From an uncultured Brachyspira sp. (GTDB lineage Bacteria > Spirochaetota > Brachyspiria > Brachyspirales > Brachyspiraceae): a stretch of 42,053 nucleotides of DNA. Every line of letters begins with the position of its first letter. The first letter of the stretch is position 1. The stretch covers positions 1 to 42,053 of the forward strand of contig NZ_CAKVGN010000021.1 in NCBI RefSeq assembly GCF_934747485.1, in the 5' to 3' direction. Positions 1-7,369 of the stretch are shown here, one piece after another. The position numbers and the translations under genes were made by a program. The notes beneath the pieces were generated by a model that searched no databases, had not been told where the DNA came from, and worked only from the letters and a program-made list of their open reading frames with translations.

Positions 1-264
1 GTTAATTAAATTATAAGGAATACCTGCTTTTTTTAAACTAAAAAACGTGCAATATGTATGGCTCCTAAACAAAATAAAAAAACAAATTGTTTAGGAGCCA
101 CAGATATTGCTATTGCAATATATTTTAATTTTATGTTTAATATATTATCAATAAAAATATCATTAACGCACGGTAAACTAACTTTTAATGATAGGTTAAA
201 TTTGATTTTATCAATCAATTATATATCTAATATTTACTATGCGTGCGGTTTGTAGATTTTAAGT
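1..264. repeat. Gene-free edge with hairpins and GCACG-type repeat motifs
   Basis: No convincing gene lies here; the two short overlapping frames have no ribosome site and cross a palindrome. A perfect 14-bp inverted repeat (59-72 with 87-100, 14-nt loop) is followed at once by a 7-bp one (104-110 with 115-121, 4-nt loop). CGTGC/CGCACG motifs occur at 46-50, 167-172 and 242-247. The 10-mer at 167-176 recurs inverted at 42016-42025. This looks like an intergenic repeat cluster downstream of the leftward ATPase module. No T-tract follows the hairpins, so I do not call them terminators. Confidence 0.4.
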
Positions 265-840
265 TTAAATAACTATGTCTGTATTATCTTGTAAATTGTA
301 TTTTATAATATTTAATATTTTTAAATCAAAAAATGATATATTGAGGTAATGAAAAGAATTATATATTTTACATTGATAAAATAAATCTCTATTATATGTT
401 ATATTCTTATTCTTATTTGTACTATCAATATTTTCAGCTTTTAATAATTTATCATATATTAAATATAAATAAATATTTTCTATCTTTAATTCATTTAATA
501 AAACAGATATTATTCTTAAATAAGCCCCAAAATATTGATCTGAAAATTTTGTTAATTTATCATCATGAATATCTTTTTTTAGTTCTATTATATGCAAATC
601 TAAATTATTATTTTTATTTTTTCTTATGATAACAGCATCAGCACATTTTTTTATTTTTAAATGGTTAAATTTCTTTTCTCCTTCTATATCTTTTGAACAT
701 ATAGATTTATATCTTAATTTAATATTTATTTCCATTTCAGAATTTTTATCTTTAATATTAAAAATATCATCTTTATTTAATAAAATAAATTTGCACATGT
801 TATTATCAATAATATCATAAAGTTGTTCAAAATTTTCCAT
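265..840 (-). CDS. Small protein with PD-(D/E)XK nuclease-like motif, partner of an AAA ATPase
   Basis: 191 residues, not recognised as a named family. What can be seen is Asp68 in a hydrophobic ADAVI strand, then Glu86 and Lys88 in a strand reading HIIELKK, then Gln102 and Tyr107 in the following helix. This D...ExK...Q...Y order is the usual active-site pattern of PD-(D/E)XK nucleases, so a nuclease-like fold is a reasonable inference, not a proven one. The start lies 17 nt downstream of the ATPase stop, so the two are almost certainly co-transcribed. ATPase-plus-small-nuclease pairs are a common design in anti-phage systems (Septu and PARIS are examples of the architecture, not homologues claimed here). 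A sampled line is about 12 percent GC, far below the core genes, which hints at transfer. Confidence 0.6.
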   Translation of the reverse strand: MENFEQLYDIIDNNMCKFILLNKDDIFNIKDKNSEMEINIKLRYKSICSKDIEGEKKFNHLKIKKCADAVIIRKNKNNNLDLHIIELKKDIHDDKLTKFSDQYFGAYLRIISVLLNELKIENIYLYLIYDKLLKAENIDSTNKNKNITYNRDLFYQCKIYNSFHYLNISFFDLKILNIIKYNLQDNTDIVI

Positions 841-857
841 AACAATTAAATACCTTT

Positions 858-2297
858 TTAAATATTCTCAGTAATTTCATCATATTCATTTGAAGCTTCA
901 TTGATATAATCATGGAAAGTTTCTATATAAAAACCTGTTTCTTTATTTCCTTTTAATGGTATTATATTTGTTGTATTATCTTTATCTGTATTAAATTGAT
1001 ATATTCTTATTTTTTCAATATCTATAATATCATTTTCAGTGTAGGAATATTTTTTTAATAAATTATCTTTTTTATCTTTTTTATCTTTATCATTTATAGA
1101 ATTAAGTTTAATCATATTATTTATATGTTCTAAAATAGTATCACTATGAGTAGATATCATAAGATTTATATTTTTATTTACCAAATTAATAATTATTCTA
1201 GCCATTTGTTTTTGAAGTTTAAGATGCAAAGACATTTCAGGTTCTTCTATAAAAATAGTTCCAATATCTTTAGCATATTTTAAAAATAAATATAATGGTG
1301 CTGTTTCTGTAATTACTGCCGAGTTTAAATACATCGGGATTTTTAAGTCTGTATTATTAGGCTTATAATAATATCCTCCTGTTTCAGTATTAACTTCAAT
1401 ATTTCCCTGAATCATATTATGAAATATCTTTATCATATCTGTGTATTTTTCGTTTATTTTATATTCTTTTGACAAATCAATTAAGTTATTTATAAAATCA
1501 CTAATAGGTTTTTGAAATAAATTTTTAATTTTTTGATTTTCAATATTAAATGCAGAAGTTATAGATTGTTTAGCTAATTCTTTATAAGATAAGAAAAAAC
1601 CTGTTCTTGATGTTGGTAAGAATATTTTTTTGTTATAATAAATATTAAATATATATTTTGTTATACTAGAAAAAACAATCATTATAATATCTAATGTACT
1701 AAAATTGGGAATATTACCAGATATTGAATAATCATTCATATGATTTTTATATAAAATACTTATTTTTCTGTTATGTTCTAATAAAATTTTAAAATCAGGT
1801 TTATATATGTCTAAATTTAGATAATCTAAATTAAGTAAATTATCAATATCATTAAATATAAATTTCAATATTTTTTCTTTATATTTATTAATAAGTAAAT
1901 TAAATAAATCATTAAGTAATTTTAATTCTTCCAATGATAAAAAAAATGTTTCATCTAATGTTTGTTCTTCACAAAATATATTTCGATTTTTAGTAGTATT
2001 AATAAAATAATAATTCTTTGCTTCTACTATTTTAGAATAATTTTCTTTATTATATTCTAAATGCTTATTTATAATACTTTCTATATCTTTGTACTCTTTT
2101 AAATTAAATAAAAAATCTTTATCTTGAAATAAAATATTTACGATTTCTTCTGAATAATTTGCAAATCCATATATTAATGTCATCAAATAACTTTTACCAC
2201 TATTATTGTCACCTATAAATAAAACTAAATCGGAAAGTTCTATTTCTGCTTCTTTAATCTTTCCCAAATTTTTTACTGTGAGTTTTGAATATGACAT
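858..2297 (-). CDS. AAA/ABC-type ATPase of the AAA_15/OLD-like group without TOPRIM
   Basis: 479 residues. Walker A is GDNNSGKS at 29-36 in the N-terminal strand-loop typical of SMC/RecF-like ATPases. Walker B with a double glutamate is IFIEEPE at about 348-353. The switch histidine is H384 in ISTHSD. A LPTSR segment at 227-231 matches the mid-region of AAA_15 proteins. The middle (about 60-300) is long, polar and poorly conserved, as expected for a partial coiled-coil arm. The protein ends about 95 residues after the switch and shows no TOPRIM motifs, so it differs from OLD/GajA nucleases and would need a separate effector. The gene just downstream could supply one. A ribosome site AAGGAA precedes the ATG. 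Cytoplasmic. Role in defence is inferred from architecture and context only. Confidence 0.8.
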   Translation of the reverse strand: MSYSKLTVKNLGKIKEAEIELSDLVLFIGDNNSGKSYLMTLIYGFANYSEEIVNILFQDKDFLFNLKEYKDIESIINKHLEYNKENYSKIVEAKNYYFINTTKNRNIFCEEQTLDETFFLSLEELKLLNDLFNLLINKYKEKILKFIFNDIDNLLNLDYLNLDIYKPDFKILLEHNRKISILYKNHMNDYSISGNIPNFSTLDIIMIVFSSITKYIFNIYYNKKIFLPTSRTGFFLSYKELAKQSITSAFNIENQKIKNLFQKPISDFINNLIDLSKEYKINEKYTDMIKIFHNMIQGNIEVNTETGGYYYKPNNTDLKIPMYLNSAVITETAPLYLFLKYAKDIGTIFIEEPEMSLHLKLQKQMARIIINLVNKNINLMISTHSDTILEHINNMIKLNSINDKDKKDKKDNLLKKYSYTENDIIDIEKIRIYQFNTDKDNTTNIIPLKGNKETGFYIETFHDYINEASNEYDEITENI

Positions 2298-2332
2298 TAT
2301 TTTATTCCTTAAATAATAAATTATTTAAAATT

Positions 2333-2341
2333 ATTATATCA
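2333..2341 (-). promoter_or_regulatory. Extended -10 promoter of the ATPase module
   Basis: On the minus strand the bases read TGATATAAT, an extended -10 (TGn plus perfect TATAAT), 36 nt upstream of the ATPase start codon. The -35 position (about 2356-2361) is weak, which is usual for extended -10 promoters. Confidence 0.5.
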
Positions 2342-2385
2342 TATTTTTTAACAAAACAGTTAAGAAAATAATAAATTTAATTAAT

Positions 2386-2402
2386 GCTTGGGCGGGGGCA
2401 GC
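2386..2402. repeat. G-rich block upstream of the methyltransferase gene
   Basis: GCTTGGGCGGGGGCAGC stands out in an AT-rich gap. A related block lies inverted at 3466-3480, downstream of the methyltransferase (there GGGTGGGGAGTG on the minus strand, also followed by a similar AATT-rich tail). The pair brackets the gene. Confidence 0.3.
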
Positions 2403-2498
2403 AATTTCTAAATAAGTTATAAAGATAGTTTATATTAAACTTTAAAATTTATTTATTATAGAATAAAGTGTGGCTGTAAGTTATTTTATTAATAATAT

Positions 2499-2527
2499 TT
2501 GACAAAAAACATATAAAGTTATATAAT
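2499..2527 (+). promoter_or_regulatory. Consensus sigma70-type promoter of the methyltransferase gene
   Basis: TTGACA at 2499-2504, 17-bp spacer, TATAAT at 2522-2527. Both boxes are perfect. The AAGGAG ribosome site at 2558-2563 precedes the ATG at 2572. Confidence 0.75.
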
Positions 2528-2537
2528 TTTTAAAAAA

Positions 2538-2553
2538 GTTAGAGCATTCTAAC
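2538..2553. promoter_or_regulatory. Dyad in the 5' leader, candidate operator
   Basis: GTTAGA-GCAT-TCTAAC, a 6-bp perfect inverted repeat just downstream of the expected transcription start (about 2534) and upstream of the ribosome site. Its position fits a repressor road-block operator or a small leader hairpin. The binding protein is unknown. Confidence 0.35.
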
Positions 2554-2571
2554 ATTTAAGGAGATTATATT

Positions 2572-3381
2572 ATGAATATTAATTTAAATGGTGTATCTGA
2601 AACTTTATTAATTACATTATGGGCAAAAGCAGAGGAGAGTAAAAGAAAAGATGCTATTATAGTAGATTCTAAATCTATAGATATATTAAATAAAGTTGAT
2701 TATGATTTTTCAAAGTTTAAAAACTCCAAAGGAAGTCAAGTAGGTACTTGTATAAGAACAAAAATAATTGATGATATAATAAAAGATATTATTGAAAAAA
2801 GCATGTCAGAAAGTTTTACTATTATTAATTTAGGAGCAGGGCTTGATACAAGGGCAATTAGATTTATAAAAGATAACATATATTGGTATGATATAGATTT
2901 TGAAGATGTTATTTCTTTGAGAAAACAGTTTTTTTCAGAACTTGAAAATAATAAAAATTATGAATGCATATCATCGTCTATATTAGATTATAGGTGGATA
3001 AAAAATATTAAAGTAAGAGGTACTGTAATAATAATATCTGAAGGTGTTTTGATGTATATAGAAGAAACTTATATAAGGGAATTAATAGAAAAATTATCTG
3101 AGAATTTTATTAACAGTCATTTTATATTTGATATTATACCTACAATTGCAGCTAAAAATACAAAACATCATGAAACAGTAAAAGAAACAAATGCTGTATT
3201 TAGATGGGGATTAGATGTACCATCAGATATAGAAAAATTAAGTAGTCATATAAGATTTATAAATAGCTATAATTATGCGGATTATTTTAAGAATAGATGG
3301 GGAGTTATTGGAATATTAAGATATTTACCGCTTTTAAAAAAAATGATAAATTTTAATACTTTGCATATCAATCTTGTTTAA
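2572..3381 (+). CDS. SAM-dependent O-methyltransferase, LCM/PPM (leucine carboxyl methyltransferase-like) family
   Basis: 269 residues. The SAM motif I reads INLGAGLDTRAIRF at about 85-98, and the acidic motif II region is WYDID at 105-109. RTKIID at 62-67 upstream of motif I is the conserved R-x-x-x-x-D stretch of the family, and a VIIISEGVLMYI strand carries the post-motif. These are the hallmarks of the Ppm1/LCMT-like group, often labelled as polyketide-synthesis O-methyltransferases in bacteria. The real substrate cannot be read from sequence. Transcribed alone from a consensus promoter, divergent from the ATPase module, and bracketed by inverted G-rich blocks. Its GC content is low like its left neighbours, so it may belong to the same accessory strip. 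Family assignment is firm, role unknown. Confidence 0.85.
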   Translation: MNINLNGVSETLLITLWAKAEESKRKDAIIVDSKSIDILNKVDYDFSKFKNSKGSQVGTCIRTKIIDDIIKDIIEKSMSESFTIINLGAGLDTRAIRFIKDNIYWYDIDFEDVISLRKQFFSELENNKNYECISSSILDYRWIKNIKVRGTVIIISEGVLMYIEETYIRELIEKLSENFINSHFIFDIIPTIAAKNTKHHETVKETNAVFRWGLDVPSDIEKLSSHIRFINSYNYADYFKNRWGVIGILRYLPLLKKMINFNTLHINLV

Positions 3382-3465
3382 TAATATAAATTATTGATTT
3401 GTTATACATGAAATTATAAAATATAAAAAATATGGAAATGTAATAAAAGTTTTTAAATTTAATTA

Positions 3466-3480
3466 CACTCCCCACCCTCT
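3466..3480. repeat. C-rich block downstream of the methyltransferase gene
   Basis: CACTCCCCACCCTCT is the inverted counterpart of the G-rich block at 2386-2402. The rest of the 3382-3552 gap is AT-rich and shows nothing else I can name. Confidence 0.3.
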
Positions 3481-3552
3481 AGAATGTTTATTTTTCTGGT
3501 ATTTTAAATTTGTAGTATAATCAAAACAAATACAACTATATAAAAAACAAAA

Positions 3553-3672
3553 ATGGAAAAATATTTGATAAAGCTTGCAAAAGAAAATGACGGTGTAGGT
3601 ATAGAGTTCTGTCTAAAAATGGTATTGATTATAGTAAATAAGTTTATATGTTTTATGGGCATAGAAAATTAA
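3553..3672 (+). pseudogene. Ankyrin-like remnant (39 codons, A-tract frameshift)
   Basis: The frame starts EKYLIKLAKENDGVGIEF and then, if one A is restored in the A-run of CTAAAAATGG (about 3615-3624), continues CLKNGIDYSK and stops. The combination resembles one ankyrin repeat (LL.LAKEND...V..CLKNGID). As it stands the frame runs on into an unrelated hydrophobic tail and ends at 3672. A TATAAT-like box lies at 3514-3519, but no good ribosome site was found. I read this as a leftover of an ankyrin-repeat gene, but it is short and the similarity is by eye only. It could equally be a chance frame. Confidence 0.3.
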
Positions 3673-3839
3673 TCATTATAAATGTTTTTTCTATGTCCAA
3701 TATCTATAACCATAATAATTAATTCATTATCAATAATTTTGCTTAGAATTCTATAATCTCCTACTCTATAATGCCAATATTCTTTTTTGAATAGTTCTAT
3801 CTAATTTTTCTAAAGATTTTTTAGCTGTTTTTATAATAT
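3669..3839 (-). pseudogene. RelE/ParE-type toxin, internally deleted and frameshifted
   Basis: Reading leftward from the antitoxin stop, one frame gives NIIKTAKKSLEKLDRTIQKR, the N-terminal helices of a RelE/ParE toxin, and then stops (TAG near 3765). A second frame resumes at once with YWHYRVGDYRILSKI and ends VIDIGHRKNIYND, the conserved C-terminal sheet of the same family. Between them about 30-35 residues of the normal toxin are missing and the frame is shifted. There is also no ATG or other usual start at the N-terminal end. RelE-family toxins are about 85-95 residues; only about 55 are left here. The product cannot be an active mRNA interferase. It sits directly after the antitoxin, as in intact relBE operons. 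Confidence 0.75.
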
Positions 3840-4054
3840 TTATTTTATATTTAAATCTTTTTTTACTTCATCAATAGAATATAACTCTTCTTCATTTTTT
3901 AGTCTATCTTCTGCTTCTAAAATAATTTTATAATCATAATAATCTTCTAAATATTCTATGATAGCATTTTCTATTAATTTATTTTCTGATATATTTTTTT
4001 CTTTAGCAATATTTTCTATATTTTTTTTAATGTTGAAGGCAAATCTAATACCAT
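3840..4054 (-). pseudogene. RelB/ribbon-helix-helix antitoxin with a frameshift at an A8 tract
   Basis: The best start is the ATG at 4054, preceded by AGGAG (4061-4065) with a 6-nt gap. It reads MVLDLPSTLKK, a typical ribbon-helix-helix antitoxin start, but the frame stops after the A8 run at 4021-4028. Adding one A gives NIENIAKEKNISENKLIENA and the rest of a RelB-like antitoxin (YSIDEVKKDLNIK at the end), 71 residues in total, the usual family length. The longer open frame that avoids the shift would start at a TTG at 4088 without a ribosome site and has an N-terminus unlike the family. So the gene is frameshifted, or is expressed only by slippage at the A tract. Its toxin partner is also broken. 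Confidence 0.7.
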
Positions 4055-4098
4055 ATTTATCTCCTAATAATTTAAGTATTGAATTCAAACCATTTTAT

Positions 4099-4126
4099 AT
4101 TATAATAAAACTATTATAAATTACAA
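4099..4126 (-). promoter_or_regulatory. Promoter of the antitoxin-toxin remnant
   Basis: On the minus strand TTGTAA (4126-4121), a 16-bp spacer and a perfect TATAAT (4104-4099). The implied start (about 4092) fits the ATG at 4054 with its AGGAG, not the TTG at 4088. Confidence 0.5.
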
Positions 4127-4152
4127 TAAATTTTAAATGCTCTAAGGGGTAA

Positions 4153-6147
4153 ATGATGAACTTAGAAGAAGCTAAACAAAAAATTGAACAATTAACTAAA
4201 ACTATCAACTATCACAATAAACTTTATTATACAGATGATAACCCTGAAATAGAAGATTATGAATATGATAAACTTTTTAGAGAATTAGAAAATCTTGAGA
4301 GAGAGTTTCCAGAATTAAAAAAAGAAGACAGCCCCACAAATAAAGTAGGAGGCACTATACTTGAAAAGTTTGAGAAGTTTGAGCATCCTATTGCAATGTA
4401 TTCACTTTCTAATGTTATGAATGAAGAAGAGTTTTTGGAGTTTGATAATAGAATGCAAAAAGAACTTAATACAAGTAATATTAAATACACTGTTGAAAAT
4501 AAATTTGACGGACTTGCTTTAGAGTTAATATACGAAAAAGGAAAACTTACTGTTGCAAGCACAAGAGGAGACGGACAGGTTGGGGAAAATGTTACTAATA
4601 ATGTTAAGATGATAAGCAATGTTCCTAAAAACATAAAGGAGACAAAAAAACTAATTGTACGCGGAGAGGCATTAATAACCAAAAAAGATTTTGAAATCTT
4701 AAACAAAGAGAGAGAAGAGCTTGAAGAGATACCTTTTGCTAATGCAAGAAATGCGGCATCAGGCGGATTAAGACAATTAGACAGTGCTGAAAGTAAAAAA
4801 AGAAGATTAAAATTCTTTGCTTATCAGATTGCAAATTACAAAGATTTTGATTTAACTAATGAATATAAATCAATGGAGTTTTTATCAGAATTAGGCTTTA
4901 CAGTTGAGGGAGTTCATCCAAATATTGAAGCTAAAAAAGTATTAGAGACTTATTACAGCATACAAGAAAACAGAAGCAAAATGGATTATGAGATTGACGG
5001 GCTTGTAATAAAGGTTGATGATGTTAAGTATCAGGAAAAATTAGGTTTTTTATCACGTGCTCCAAGATTTGCGGTTGCATTTAAGTTTAAGCCAGAAGAA
5101 AAAGAAACTATTTTAAAAAACATAGAAGTACAAGTTGGACGTACTGGTGCATTGACACCTGTTGCAAAATTAGAGCCTGTTCAAGTTGGAGGGGTTACTG
5201 TTTCAAATGTTACTCTTCATAACCCTAATGAAATAAAATCTAAAGATATAAGAATAGGAGACACTGTTGTAGTTATACGTTCGGGAGACGTTATACCAAA
5301 AATTGTGAGAGTGGTATTAGAGAAAAGACCTTCAGAGAGCAAAATTTTTGAGTTTCCTAAAAAATGTCCTGTATGCGGAGGAGATACTGCTATTACTGAC
5401 GGCGATGTGATTGTGCGATGCATAAACGATGAATGCCCGAGTAAGATTACAAGATATATAGAATATTTTGTTTCAAAGCCTGCTATGAATATGGAGAGAG
5501 TAGGTAAAGAGTGGATTGCAGTATTTACAAAAAGCGGACTTGTTAAAACTCCAGCTGACCTTTATAAAATAACAAGAGATGATTTATTTAAGTTTGAAAG
5601 AATGGGAGAAAAATTAGCATCTTATATGCTTGAATCTATTGAAAACAGTAAAAACACTACTTTAAAAAGATTTATATATTCTTTAGGTATTCGTCAGGTG
5701 GGAGAGACTACTGCCGACTTGCTTGCTAAATATTTCACATCAATAGATAATTTTAAAAAAGCTACTATTGAAGACTTACAAAATATTGAGGGTATAGGTG
5801 AAATAAGTGCCAAAAGTATTTATGATTTTCTTAACAATGAAAAATCATTAAAATTAATAGAAGATTTAATTAATGCCGGTGTTAATCCTGTGTTTGAAAA
5901 GCTTACAACTGTAGAATCTCCACTCACAGGAAAGAATGTTGTAATAACAGGCTCTATAGAAGGTTTCACAAGGACTTCAGCAAAGGAAACAGCTGAAAGA
6001 CTCGGAGCTAGTGTTCAGTCTGCGGTGTCAAAAAATACAGACATTTTGATAGTAGGAGAGAAAGCAGGAAGCAAGCTGAAAAAAGCTCAGGAATTAGGTA
6101 TAGGGATAATGGAAGCAGATGAGTTTATAAAGATAGCTAATTTATAA
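4153..6147 (+). CDS. ligA: NAD-dependent DNA ligase LigA
   Basis: 664 residues, the normal length. Seals nicks in DNA using NAD+ during replication and repair. The domain order is complete: Ia domain with YYTDDNPEIEDYEYD (25-39), adenylation domain with the catalytic lysine in KFDG (117-120), OB fold, a Cys4 zinc finger (CPVCGG ... RCINDECP, near 418-440), helix-hairpin-helix repeats (LQNIEGIGEISA), and a C-terminal BRCT domain (GKNVVITGSIEGFTRTSAKE). AAGGGG lies a few bases before the ATG. A second Met follows at once. Transcribed divergently from the antitoxin remnant, and marks the return to normal GC (about 33 percent in a sampled line). Confidence 0.98.
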   Translation: MMNLEEAKQKIEQLTKTINYHNKLYYTDDNPEIEDYEYDKLFRELENLEREFPELKKEDSPTNKVGGTILEKFEKFEHPIAMYSLSNVMNEEEFLEFDNRMQKELNTSNIKYTVENKFDGLALELIYEKGKLTVASTRGDGQVGENVTNNVKMISNVPKNIKETKKLIVRGEALITKKDFEILNKEREELEEIPFANARNAASGGLRQLDSAESKKRRLKFFAYQIANYKDFDLTNEYKSMEFLSELGFTVEGVHPNIEAKKVLETYYSIQENRSKMDYEIDGLVIKVDDVKYQEKLGFLSRAPRFAVAFKFKPEEKETILKNIEVQVGRTGALTPVAKLEPVQVGGVTVSNVTLHNPNEIKSKDIRIGDTVVVIRSGDVIPKIVRVVLEKRPSESKIFEFPKKCPVCGGDTAITDGDVIVRCINDECPSKITRYIEYFVSKPAMNMERVGKEWIAVFTKSGLVKTPADLYKITRDDLFKFERMGEKLASYMLESIENSKNTTLKRFIYSLGIRQVGETTADLLAKYFTSIDNFKKATIEDLQNIEGIGEISAKSIYDFLNNEKSLKLIEDLINAGVNPVFEKLTTVESPLTGKNVVITGSIEGFTRTSAKETAERLGASVQSAVSKNTDILIVGEKAGSKLKKAQELGIGIMEADEFIKIANL

Positions 6148-6237
6148 TATTAAATTTTATATTAATTTGTTATTAAAAATTAATAGTATTTCTTTTCTAT
6201 AGGAAACATAATATAAAAAATTGATTTTTTACAGCTA

Positions 6238-6266
6238 TTGACTTTTTTTATTCGAGTGTATACAAT
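6238..6266 (+). promoter_or_regulatory. Promoter of the FecR-domain gene
   Basis: TTGACT (6238-6243), 17-bp spacer, TACAAT (6261-6266). Expected start about 6273, so the leader is about 38 nt before the ATG at 6311. Confidence 0.6.
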
Positions 6267-6310
6267 TAAATTACTTGGCGAAGCATTGTATTTTGCCGAG
6301 GAGTTTGAGT

Positions 6311-7297
6311 ATGAAAATAATAACAGTGCTTTTATTGAATATATTTATACTCTTTAGTAGTAATATGCTTTTTTCTCAAGATATAACTTTTAGAGTTACA
6401 GGTATATCTGGAGTTGCTTTTATAGAAAAATCAGATAAATCATTAAGAGTTTTTAGAGGTAGCGAAATACATAAAGGATATAAATTAACTACACAAAGTA
6501 ATACAACTGCAGAGATTACTGTATTGGAAAATGGAAATAATATAGGTACTATTTTATTAAATGAAAATAGTATGATGATGGTTAATGATTCTTCTTATGA
6601 AAATTCTTATATATCATTATCTTTACTTCATGGATATTTTACTGTTAATATAGAAAATAATTATCAGGTACATACAGCAAATGTTTCTTCTATTGTTGGT
6701 TTTGATAATACAGCATCTAAAGTTGAGTTTGCTTTTTCTGAAGACGGTTCTACTATAGTAATTCCTGTTAATATTAAAGTTAGTGTTTATACCGATAATG
6801 ATGAAAGGATTCTTAATCCCAGAGAGGTTTATATAGCTGGTTTTGACGGAAATAATAGAGTAGTAAAGCAAGGAAGTGATACAGACCCTTTAGTATTTTT
6901 AAATAGGGGTGAGGAAAATGCAAGACAAGATTCTATTTCTACAATAGAAGGTTTGATTTCTGCTATGGAAGATATTTCTCATAATGATATTACTTTAGTT
7001 TCTGCTGTATCATTAACAGATGTAGATAATGGTGAAAAAGATATTAATGCTTTGGAAATGAAAAAGAATAGAATGATAGCAGGTAATGAAGGTTATTATA
7101 ATTCTATAGTAAGATTAATTAATTCAGATTCTGTAAGTAAGAATGAAATGATACCTTATGCAAGAAAGTCATTAGGATTATATAGTGCAAATCAAAGAGC
7201 TATTAGTAAGATGGATTCTGCATTAAATAGAACTCGTGATAAGTTTAACAGAATTAAAAAAGATTTTGACAGAAAGATGCATGGCGTTTCTGAATAG
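6311..7297 (+). CDS. Secreted FecR-domain protein
   Basis: 328 residues from the ATG at 6311. The frame is open from a TTG at 6275, but GAGGAG at 6298-6303 sits 7 nt before 6311 and that start gives a clean signal peptide (MKIITVLLLNIFILF ... LFSQ). The TTG would bury it. The mature part opens with the FecR fold: VTGISGVAFIEKS, a segment on gain of the fold HKGYKLTTQSNTTAEITV, then a second copy of beta-rich sequence to about residue 200. The C-terminal third is helical and charged (KDFDRKMH near the end). FecR domains of this secreted, kinase-free type are common in spirochaetes and are thought to be periplasmic or cell-envelope proteins; no sigma regulator gene is adjacent. Exact function unknown. 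Confidence 0.75.
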   Translation: MKIITVLLLNIFILFSSNMLFSQDITFRVTGISGVAFIEKSDKSLRVFRGSEIHKGYKLTTQSNTTAEITVLENGNNIGTILLNENSMMMVNDSSYENSYISLSLLHGYFTVNIENNYQVHTANVSSIVGFDNTASKVEFAFSEDGSTIVIPVNIKVSVYTDNDERILNPREVYIAGFDGNNRVVKQGSDTDPLVFLNRGEENARQDSISTIEGLISAMEDISHNDITLVSAVSLTDVDNGEKDINALEMKKNRMIAGNEGYYNSIVRLINSDSVSKNEMIPYARKSLGLYSANQRAISKMDSALNRTRDKFNRIKKDFDRKMHGVSE

Positions 7298-7369
7298 TTA
7301 TTAATTTAAAGCTTATAATTTTTTATTCTTAATATTTATTAAAAAATCGTTATATTATAAAGGGACTAA

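Noticed and set aside
33..255. Two overlapping 61-65-codon frames, one per strand
   Set aside because: No ribosome site, they run through a perfect palindrome, and composition is that of the intergenic gap.
4055..4088. N-terminal extension of the antitoxin from a TTG at 4088
   Set aside because: No ribosome site, only a few nt from the predicted transcript start, and unlike the family; the frame from ATG 4054 with AGGAG is better.
6275..6310. TTG start for the FecR-domain protein
   Set aside because: It would bury the signal peptide; ATG 6311 has GAGGAG at the right distance.
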